From: Dipetalonema caudispina
Taxonomy: Eukaryota > Nematoda > Chromadorea > Rhabditida > Onchocercidae
Direction: 5' to 3'
NCBI GenBank assembly: GCA_013365325.1
Contig: JABVXV010000132.1
Span: 1-64,000 of the forward strand
DNA: 64,000 nucleotides
The first letter of the stretch is position 1. The number at the start of each line of letters is the position of its first letter. Under the pieces are notes generated by a model. The model was not told where the DNA came from. It did not search any database and was given only the letters and a program-made list of their open reading frames with translations. Shown in pieces: positions 1 through 10,500 of the stretch. Made by a program: the position numbers and the translations under genes.

Positions 1-1301
1 CCCCCCCTCGCATTCCTTACATCCTGTTTCCTAACGAAATTATCTATCCGGTTGAAAATAACATACTTTAACACATCACAATTTAATGCAGCCGATAAGA
101 GTTAAAATTTAGTAAACAAATTAAATACCCATTCAAGTGAGAGAGGGAGAGACGGAGAGACAGGGAGAGGGGGGAGAGAAAGAGATATTATTCCTTATGA
201 AGAGATTATACAAGATTGATAAGATTATGAGAATATTACAGGTGAGGAATTGAGAGTATTTGAGATAAATAATGCAATAATTTGAGATAGGATATAGAAC
301 ATTAGGAGAAATTTGTGAAATAAAGAAAAAAAAAACGATAAATAATTCATATGAAAGGATATGGAAGTACGTCACTAAAGTATAAAATAATTACTGAAAT
401 TATAAGGTATGTAAATTATTATTCCGTGATATGGAAAAGATTTCCTGCATTGATGAAATACGTGATATGTTTCATAAACTTAAGTAATATTACGTAATTT
501 TGATAAAGATATTATCATATTAATTAAGTATTATTTGAAATAACTCGTATTCCTAAAATTTACACCAAATATTATTTGAAATGTATCACTCAAATTCTTT
601 TTGACTAATTACTAAATAACATTAAAAAGTATTACTCAATTTCAATTCCATATGGAATATGCTTTAACACAATTACATCTTATTGCATGCATTAAAGCTT
701 TCTAATGTTTCTTTCTTTATTTCTTGCTAAATAAATGTATTATTGTTTATATTGTCTTAAATTTTAAATTATCTAATCCATATGTTAGACGTTTCTCACG
801 TGTATCATATTTATGCAACATCGGATCACATTAATCAATTCAATCAGATCAGAGAAATTATCTTATATACATATGATTTATTTTGGTCTTAGTGTACTTT
901 TCTTTTTTCTTTTCTTTTAGATTATGATCAATTTGAATTATACATTTATAGCTTATTTAGCTTTTCATTCATCATTAATTAATTAGCTAATCAATTAAAA
1001 TAGAAGAAATAGGATGGTTTTGTTCTTTCTTTTTTTTTTGTTTAATTTTTATACCGTAAAAGATATGTATCTAAAATTAACCTACAAATATAAAATGGAT
1101 TAAAATGGAAATAAAATAACCATAAAAACTTAATCGTTTCTTCCTCTTGCATATTTCTGTATTCATCCAATATTATGCAAACATTTTGCATGCATTACAT
1201 TGCATGCATTCATGCATTATTTCATTTTTTAAATATATACATTATATTTACAATGATTTATTTATTTATTTATTCATCTATTTATATCTCCTACAAATAT
1301 C

Positions 1302-1309
1302 CCTCTCTT

Positions 1310-1344
<35 letters not shown>
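1302..1344. repeat. (CT)n microsatellite
   Basis: Pyrimidine-rich tract beginning with mixed CTTT units and continuing as an essentially perfect CT dinucleotide run. Two open frames on the plus strand read through it as Ser-Leu repeats and are artefacts. Confidence 0.9.
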
Positions 1345-1345
<1 letters not shown>

Positions 1346-1652
1346 ACTCCCTTTTTCCATGTGTATATATTCAATTCTTTTTTATGATACACTTTGCAGT
1401 ATATTCTTTGCCTGAATAAGTTGGAAAAGCCTTTTAAGCAAGAAGCAGTGATGATGTCGAGAAAATAATGTCTCTTCTATTATCGAGAATAACTGTGACA
1501 CATACATACATACACACATACACACATACATAACACAGACACAGACACAGATACTAATATATAAGACATACACCGAATGGTAAACTATTCCAACATTTGT
1601 CAATAAAAATCGTTGAATGAATCAATTTATCAATCTTAATGGGGATGTGTCG

Positions 1653-1732
1653 GTGTGTATGTATGTATGTATGTATGTATATATGTGTATGTGTATGTGT
1701 GTATGTGTGTATGTGTGTATGTGTGTATGTAT
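1653..1732. repeat. TGTA/TGTG tetranucleotide microsatellite
   Basis: Alternating tgta and tgtg units over about 80 bp. A related ACAT/ACAC stretch lies at about 1498-1545 on the same strand, so the two tracts are roughly inverted relative to each other and could pair. Reading frames through either give Tyr/Val/Cys repeats only. Confidence 0.85.
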
Positions 1733-1868
1733 GCTGTAAACGTTCACTCTTACAGCTAAATTCTATACCCTTTAGTATTATCCTTCCGTTCACATTTGTG
1801 ATGTCAATCGAACGATGCCTCATTTTTTTTTTTTTTTTTTTTTTTGAGTACATTTTGGTGTCATCATT

Positions 1869-1872
<4 letters not shown>

Positions 1873-1899
<27 letters not shown>

Positions 1900-1919
1900 A
1901 CAACAACAACAACAACAAT

Positions 1920-1951
<32 letters not shown>

Positions 1952-1990
1952 TATTATTATTGTTATTGTTGCTATTGATGTTATTATTGT
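1873..1990. repeat. Compound trinucleotide repeat (TCA)n-(ACA)n-(TCA)n-(TTA)n
   Basis: Blocks of TCA, then ACA/CAA, then TCA again, grading into imperfect TTA/TTG units that continue as degenerate T/G/A triplets to about 2250. In-frame translations give Ser, Thr, Asp or Val homopolymers; no coding gene is inferred. Confidence 0.9.
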
Positions 1991-2453
1991 AACTGGTTGA
2001 CATTGTGGTTGTCGCTACTGTTGTTGTTGTTTGTTTGTTTGTTTGTTATTGTTGTTATTGTTAATGTTAATGTAATCACTATTACTATTAGTATTCATTA
2101 TTGCTATTAATATTGTTGTTGCTATCATTATTCATGATTATTGTTATTGTTGATAATATTTGCAATATTAGTATATATATTGCTGTTAATGTTGTTTTAT
2201 TGTTTATTGTTTATTGTTTATTGCAATTGTTATTGTTTATTGTTTCTTGTTATGACTTACTTCCTTTTCATTCCCTTGAATTTTTCCCTCTTTATATGAT
2301 ATAATAAGTGAAGAAAATTTGCATGTTGTTGAAATTAAACGAAGGGATGCAAATAGAGAAATATGTTTTGAATAGGGAAAGAGGAATTTTTTTTTTTTTT
2401 TTTTTTTTTTCTTCAAAGATGAAAAGGATAAAAATTTGAGAGATAGAGAGATA

Positions 2454-2592
2454 AAATAGAGAGAGAGAGAGAGAGAGAGAAGAGAGAAGAGTAGAAGTAA
2501 ATGAATGAGAAATTAATGGGAAAAGATGAATGTAATATCTTCAAAATTTTCTATATTCTTTTCTTTTTTCTTTCTTTCTTTCTTTCTTTCAC
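2454..2592. repeat. (GA)n tract followed by a TTTC-rich pyrimidine tract
   Basis: A GA dinucleotide run at about 2454-2482 is followed after some 80 bp by TTTC tetranucleotide units at about 2560-2592. A purine tract facing a pyrimidine tract could form an intramolecular duplex, but no function is implied. Confidence 0.75.
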
Positions 2593-4420
2593 TCTTTCAC
2601 ATTATACATTTCTCTCTTTCCTTTTTTTTTTTTCTTCCTTTCATTTGTTATTTCTTCAATGTACTGCAATAATGTTTATATTTACATATATCGTGCTATT
2701 TCTGATGTTGACGATAATAATAAATGTGTTTCTTCAGATTTCTCTTTCTTTCTCTTTTCACTCTTCTTATTTGCTATCTTATCCTTTTTTCTTTTTTCTT
2801 TTAAATTTTCTTTAAATATTTTATTTTCCATCAAAATTTATTTATTTATTTTTACATGATCTATTCCGATTGGAATTATTAGAGGGAATCATCATGTTCA
2901 ATTCAATCAAAATTTTTCCGATCGATCAGTAATTTCTAAATTTGTTTATTACTTTTTTTTTTTTTCGGATAACCGAATGTGTATGTATGGCTTATCACAT
3001 TAGCCCATTGGAATTTTTAGGAATCTTATTGTTTTATAAGGAGCTTATTGTATTACATATGTAAATTTATGTCGTATTTTCCGCATACTCAATCATTTAT
3101 GAATATTACCGCAGATTCTTTTGATATTGCGCTGTTGTTTGTGAGATTTCATGATATCTTTCAATATATTAATTATCAATTATTATGATAGATATTTTTA
3201 GTAGTTTTATTATTATATATACGAATTTATTATCGACTTATGCTCGTAAAATCTGAAATTATTTTCTTTAACTTCATTGTTCATTCCTTCAAAGCAATAT
3301 AGCATACATCAAATTTATAATTTGTTTGAATGATTTTTTGTTACATTCACTGGTGGTAAAATCATTATTATCACCAATTATTCCATGATATCTCTTATAA
3401 TACTAATATTAATTATAGATTGATTCATTAACTATAAATCAGATTTCATCAATCATTCATCAAGAAAAGAAATTGATAAAATGATATCAATGTTTTCTGA
3501 GTTTTTCTTTTTTTTAAGCTTATTTATCTTTTTTTTTTTTTTTTTTTCGTATTCATCATACATGCTTATCATTGTCTTTATATTTAATGCCATTAATTTC
3601 ATTCATTATCCTTCGAAATATTCGGGAATTGATGAATCGATTCTACTACAACTATTGGCATTATTTTGTAGATTCTTTTTTGAAAACAAAATTTTCCTCT
3701 CCTTTCTATCCTAAAAAAGGAAAAAAGAAAGAGGAGAATTCCCAAAAGAGTGTGAATTTTCCCCTTAAAGTTTTAGTTATGAAATGGAAGACTTAAAAAA
3801 AGGAAAAGAGAAGAAAAGAGAAAAAAAATGATCCTTATTGATTTTTGGAGAATGTTCAGGAATGGTTTACATAATTAAAGGCCTTTTAAGAGAAATGACA
3901 TTAGGAAGAAAAGAAGATGCATTTTTAAAGCAAATTCACTTATATAATATTGGGATCGGAACGGATCATTGAATCGTATAGATCAAAATAGGTTAACTAA
4001 AATCAAATGAATAATAAAAAAAAAAAATTATGACAAATATATTTTAGTTTATAATTTATATTACTTTATCGAATTATTTTTGGTGATATTTCAAATGTAA
4101 CATTGAACGGGATTTTTACTTACTTAATATTGCGACGATTCTACTAAATGATCATTAATCATTTAGTAATGTTTAATCAAATTTTTATAATATATTCATC
4201 GGATAATGGTACTTTTTCAATTTTTCAGCATTTGAACTGATGGTAAAATTCAAGGGGATGTCGTATTGCTGAAGGAGAAAAAGAAGAAGAAAAAAAAAAA
4301 AAACTGAACGAAATTCAACAATTTCGTTGCATATAATCAAAATAATCAATAAAGTCGATCACGACAATTTGATTTAATCACAATTTGTGTTATTGCAACG
4401 GAAATTTAATCCTTTTTTTT

Positions 4421-4455
4421 TTTCCTTCCAAAATCTGAATAATTTTGGAAGGAAA
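4421..4455 (+). repeat. 14-bp perfect inverted repeat just upstream of egl-10
   Basis: Positions 4421-4434 are the exact reverse complement of 4442-4455, with a seven-base spacer at 4435-4441. The hairpin lies 82 bp before the egl-10 ATG, immediately 5' of the GA-rich leader, so it would be in the proximal promoter or the 5' leader. The sequence shows the pairing; a regulatory role is inference. Confidence 0.75.
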
Positions 4456-4475
4456 GCAAAGACGGTGAGTGAGAA

Positions 4476-4477
<2 letters not shown>

Positions 4478-4506
<29 letters not shown>

Positions 4507-4533
4507 AAGAGAAAGAGAAAGAGTGGAAAGGAA
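4478..4533 (+). repeat. GA-rich tract in the egl-10 5' leader
   Basis: A GA-rich purine tract (GA and GAAA units) runs to within five bases of the egl-10 start codon at 4538. It is likely part of the 5' leader or core promoter. No clean pyrimidine-AG trans-splice acceptor is seen between it and the ATG. Confidence 0.8.
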
Positions 4534-4537
4534 ATAA

Positions 4538-7500
4538 ATGGCATTACCAAGATTACGACCTAATGCAAGTATCGAAGAAAGAATGGTTCATCCAAATCAT
4601 ATGATTTATCAGAAATTGGAAAATTTGGTGCAAACAATGTTAGATCCTGATAATGGTGTACCTATTAAAACTGTTAAAAGTTTCCTAACAAAAGTATGTT
4701 TTTTTCTCTTTTTCTTTTTTTTTTTTTTTTTTTTTTTAATTTTTGCTCCGTTGAATTTACAAAAAATACAAAATGTTCAGGTAATTAATTATTTGTATAC
4801 ACATAGGTATGATTTATATTATATTATGTTATAAAAGTCTTTCCTACTTTTATCAAAATATTTAAAAATAATCATTTCATAATGAAATTATTAATTTTTA
4901 CAATATTTTAGATTGTTATTCTTTAATAATTTTTTTCCTTAATAATATAAAATTTTATCATGGTCTTTATTATTTTTTCATTATTCTCTTTCTATGTCGA
5001 TGTATTTCTATGAGTATTCTTGCATGACAATAATTCTTTGAGAGCTTCGTTATCCTTTAATAATAATTTTACATCTATAAAATTACATTTGTTTTATTCT
5101 TATTATATAGTGAATAAAAGGAAGGAATTTAAATTTTAGTATTCAAATGGGACTTTTAGTAGTAATGATTGCTTTGCACTATTAATACCTTTTACATGAT
5201 TTCTTTTATCTCTATTTCAGATTCCTTCCGTTTTTACTGGTCAAGATCTCATCGCTTGGATTATGAAAAATATGAATGTGACAGATCTCGGTATATTTCC
5301 TTTAGATTCTTTCTTTTTTTTTCTTTTTTTTTTTTCTTCATTTTGCCATTTCCTTGAATTTGTATATTAATTGGCAAAATTCGTATACATTTATCACGCA
5401 GCTTAGTTTGGAGATATATCTCAGTAGATTAGTTGAAAGCTTCAAAAAATAAAAAAGAAAATAAAGAATTGGCTGAGTTTAATGATATACACTATATATT
5501 CAAACAAAACGATGACGTGATTCATAAATTAGTTGAATTGAAAAAAAAAAAAAAAAAAGAGAAAATGAGAGAATGTGCAGTAATCCATCTAAAAATTTTT
5601 AAAAAACTGCTTAAATCAATGTTAGGATGATAGCATTAATGGTTCAAGTTCATCCTTTCAATTTGTATTTCACATTATAGGGCTGCTATATATATTTACC
5701 CATTTAATTCTTACTTGTTTCAATTAATTATTAATTTATCTGGAAAAAATTTATTTCCTTTTCTAGCTTTTACTTTTTTTATAAAATAAAAATCTTTTTC
5801 AGCTGATGCACTTCATTTGTCCCATTTAATCGCATCTCATGGCTATTTATTTCAAATTGATGATCATGTTTTAACTGTGAAAAATGATGGCACTTTTTAT
5901 CGGTTTCAAACTCCTTACTTCTGGCCATCGAACTGTTGGGAACCTGAAAATATGGATTACGGTTGGTTATTTCTTCTGTTGATGTTTCCTTGGTTCCGGT
6001 AATATTAATATGATATTGTTTGTCCACTTTTGTCACTGATGACATATAGCTTAAAGATATATGTCATTAGTGACAAGAGTATCTTCGTATCATTTAACCA
6101 GTTTCACATATCATCACTATTTGAAACTATGACTCATTTCGATATAAGGATTGATGTAGCCCTTCCAAGATACATTTAGCTTCGATATTTCTAAGAGGAA
6201 CACAATCGATATGCCAAAAAAGCGGCTGCATATTGAACATGGTTGTTCAGGAAAACTTTGTTATTGACCGTGTTGAACGATCTTTGAAGTATTCGATTAT
6301 TGTGTATATCATAAGCAGCAATAAGTTTGTCTTATTAAGACGAAACTTCATAATTTTGAGATTTTCTCCAACTGTTTACAGCCGTGTATTTGTGTAAGCG
6401 TACTATGCAAAATAAAGCACATTTGGAACTGGAAGATTTCGAAGCGGAGAATTTAGCGAAGTTACAAAAAATGTTCAGCCGGAAGTGGGAATTTGTTTTT
6501 ATGCAAGCTGAAGCTCAGTACAGGTATTTACTTTTCACGCATTTCCTTCTTCTAGTACAACATCCCTTCTGCAACAATCAGTATTTTAAATTACATAGCT
6601 TCAATTCTCGGTTTTTCATTTTGATCGTCTGTTTGACCTTTGCAACGTTCAACTAAATAGTACTGAAAGAAACATTTATAGTAAAATGTAACATAGTTAT
6701 TATTGAGTGTCTGTATAAAAAAAGGTAAAATTGATATCATCCCATATCTTTGCCATGCTTCTGAATCCGGACGTCGTTGTTTCCCGCAAAAGTTTTTTCC
6801 TCCTACTTTCAGACATCAGCACAGCTTTTTCTTTTTTTATAATTTTGATTCAGCAAATATCGAGTTAATCTTGATAAGTCGATTTCACGCGTATTAATTT
6901 TAGGGTCGACAAAAAACGTGACCGTCAAGAGCGACAAATTTTGGACAGCCAAGAGCGTGCTTTTTGGGATGTTCATAGGCCTGTGCCAGGTTGTGTAAAC
7001 ACCACTGAAGTAGATTTCCGAAAACTATCAAGATCAGGTATGATGATAAGGTTATATCTTCTTTATTCAAATATTTTAGTGGGAATAAATAAGTATATTG
7101 AACATGGAAAGAGTTTTTCTCTATCATTCTGTGATTATGTAACCCAGTATTATAAAGTTATGCAAGGCAGATGAAAGATATTAACCACTGATTAATCCAC
7201 CTAATATTTTTATTTTAAAATGCACTGTTTTTTCAGGTTTGTCAATTAGAAGAGTACTTTTTTCACTTCCCCTCAAGGCGAAGTCTTGATTAATATTGCT
7301 ATAATTATAAACAACTTTTGAATATTTATAAAGGCTATGCAAATAATTAATTATAGGACGACCGAAGTATAGTTCATCTACTCATGCTGCTGTTGCATCG
7401 TGTTCGAATATTACTTTACCGTACTCGACTTCAGCTGCAGCTGCACATGCAGCTGCACAAGCGCCTTCTTGCTCAGGTTCCATTTTAAATGGTGCAGCTA

Positions 7501-10500
7501 ACAACGCGTCTTCCTCCGTGGCGAGTCAGCAAATATCACCTTATGTATCACCGTCATCATCAATGCGACATTATAGCCAAAGACCTGGTATTAGACGGTG
7601 TACTCGAGTGCAGGATACATTAAAACAGGAGGTATGTGATTTCTGTTTGATAAGAGATATTCCATGTTTAACGTGAATTTTTCTACAATCGAGTAGAGTA
7701 CTTCAGAATTGTCTTATCATAATGTTACAGGGTTTTTGTGGACGCCCTAGACTAGGCAAAAAACATTCTTCCAATTTTCTCAAAAGAATAAATCGAAGTT
7801 ATAATTAAATTTCATTCACTTTTTGCAAAAAGATCATATGACCAACTTTCTGCCGATCTTTCCTTTAAGTGGGAACTACGATTCGACCTCAGTTTAATTT
7901 CTTATTATGTGTAAAGTTGTTAGTATTTCGCTTTCACTGCAGTACATTTCATAGTTTAGAAGTGGTGGAGTATCAAAAAGGTCATTTGCATGTTGTTTTG
8001 TACTTTAAAAAAATTTCTTTGCGCTTTCAACATATTTTATTTTGCTTACAGATTAGTGCTTTGGAAGCACGGCTAACGAAGAACGTTCTCAAGACTTCCA
8101 AGGTTGTTGAAAAGTATGTTTTTTGTTTTGTTTTATTAGCATAAATTGAAAAACAGCAGATTGAATTTGAAATTTAAAGATTTAGAAGTTCTGCTTTGTT
8201 GATTTTTCACTCTATTTTCCATCTCAAATACATTCACTTTGTTGATGTCCAATATGGCTTAATTTATTCATTTATTTCGAAATTTGATTTGAGTGATAAC
8301 CTTAAGGAATAAGATTGAGTAGTAGGCGTTAAGTTTCTTTACCGCATTATCATATTTTGTCATCATTAGTTACTTGTCATATTTAATTATTATTAACATG
8401 GTAAAATACGGAAAAAATTACGGTGGAAGTAAATACTTGACTGATTTTTCCATTTGTAACTAAGATCATGCATGCTGTTGTTTTTCAGTTATTTACAATA
8501 TTTCGATCATCGTCGTGTTTTTGATCCGTTTCTAACTCAACCTGGCGCAGCGGCTGATCCTTTCCAAAGTCATTCAAATCCCTGGATTTCCGACACCGTT
8601 GATTATTGGCAACATGATAAAATGTACGAAAAATTTTGTAAGAAAATGGAATGGGATGAAAAAGAAATCATTGCATTACACTGTCATTGTTTCCATAGTG
8701 AAACGTTTTTGACAGATTTTTAAGCGAGAAATTGTATTAAATAATTGAATAAGTAATTCATACTTCTTCATGTAGTTGATGAAAATTTGTCATTTAAGCT
8801 TTGATTTCTTCTATTAATGTTACTTCACCATTTCAAAATGAAAAAGTTGTCTCTGATTAAAGGAAATGTTTATAGTACTGTGATACTAGTAAATTTTTCA
8901 TTCTCCAGAACTGGTGATGTATCAATGCGTCGTTTGAAATTATGGGAAGAAAGCTTTGAAGAATTATTATGCGATGAAATAGGTAGGGAAACGTTGCAGA
9001 AATTCTCCGACAAGGAATATTCTGGGGAAAATTTACGCTTTTGGTGGCAGGTGAATTATCGTTTTTAGAATTATTATTTCTTTTCTATTTTTCAGAAAAT
9101 ATATTCACCTTCATTTCATTTATGGTGTTTTTTTATTAACGTCCCATCGATTATCCTATGATGACAAATGATATAGTATGAGAGTTTTCAAGATAATTAA
9201 CATTCTCTAAGATTAACGAATATACTGCACATATTTCTAAACACGAGAAAAAACAAGAAATGGATAGGATAATGAACAGATAACCAGTTTCTTTACTTTG
9301 TAGTCAAGTAATGGAAAAAAGATTATTGGAAAATTATAAACTGGTAGTAATCAACGAATTCATTGAATTTTTCGAATTCGTTCAATTATTGTTTCTACTT
9401 ATTTTGTTGACAAATCAATTTTTTTTTTGTTTAGGTTCAAAAATTACGGAAATGTGCATGTCGTATGGTACCTGTACTAGTAACTGAAATATACAATGAA
9501 TTCATCGATAAAAATGCAACCTCACCGGTTAATATAGATTGTAAAGTGATGGATCAGACGGAAGAAAATTTGAAAAATCCAAACCGTTGGTCATTTGATG
9601 AGGCGGCGGTAAAAATTCAATCATTTTTTTCATTTAATTAAGTTGTTATGAAATTGAATAATTTCAAAAATGGTTGCTATCAGATGTTGATACAGCTCAT
9701 TAAGTTAAACTACATTCAAGTTAATTTGAATCTCCGTATACATCAGCGTCAAAGTATTGCTGCAAATTACATATGAAAATTTCAGCAATATTAAAGCTGA
9801 ACTAGGAAAAGCTTCTTTTTGTTCTTAAACATAACGTGATGAGATAGTTGAGCGAGAATTCCAGCAACACCAGTTGCTCGTGATACGAACATCGCTGAGT
9901 TTGCATGATGTATAGATCCCGTAGTTGCCGTAAAAGCGTATTAATACACAATACTTATCGAAGAGGTTCACATTGAAAGATGTCAAAAAGCAGTTTCGTT
10001 CACATAGAGATCATAAAAATTGCAGGATCATATCTTTTGTTTGATGAAAAATGACAGTTATCAACGGTTTTTGCGTTCCGAAAATTATAGAGAATTGCTC
10101 AATCAGTCGAAGAAAAAGGTTGGTTTTAGAATGCGAGTTGTAACGGTAATTTTACCAAAATGATCTTACTATATATCCTCTAGAAACGGTATTTAATGTA
10201 GAAGGCGAGAAGATTCCGAATTATTTTTCCCAAATCCTACCTTTCGTATGTGTTAATAAGGTAGAAATAAATGCAGTAGTTGGTTAGTTTGCTGATTCAG
10301 TTGTCAGTTGAGAATAATAAAATTCAAAAATTGGAGTTTTTGTTTCTGATCCTCTCTTATTTTTTCGTTTCTGTGTCTTCTTGTTCTTGCTTTTGTTCCC
10401 CAATAGTTTTTTCTCTATGGTTGACTTATTTCTTCGCTCCAGGTTTTCGGACAAGCTAGCTTTTATATGTTTTTTTGTATTGGAATGTCTATATCACAAA

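Larger units (their letters stand above)
1..4420. other. Non-coding region upstream of egl-10, rich in simple repeats
   Basis: No exon with family similarity was found on either strand. Open frames here (for example 1554-2003 and 1639-1992) translate dinucleotide or trinucleotide runs into homopolymers and are not genes. The stretch holds poly-T tracts (about 1823-1845, 2388-2410, 3531-3547), short purine runs, and the microsatellites listed separately. It is probably intergenic sequence plus the distal promoter of egl-10. Confidence 0.6.

Noticed and set aside
1554..2003. 149-codon minus-strand open frame with Asn, Asp and Val runs
   Set aside because: It is the translation of microsatellites (TCA, ACA, TGTA) and poly-T; no real protein segment or splice logic.
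8624..8723. Extension of egl-10 exon 8 by 33 codons ([16 protein letters not shown])
   Set aside because: Ends in a stop before the RGS domain; the spliced form with donor at 8624 joins in phase and fits the family. Kept only as a retained-intron possibility.
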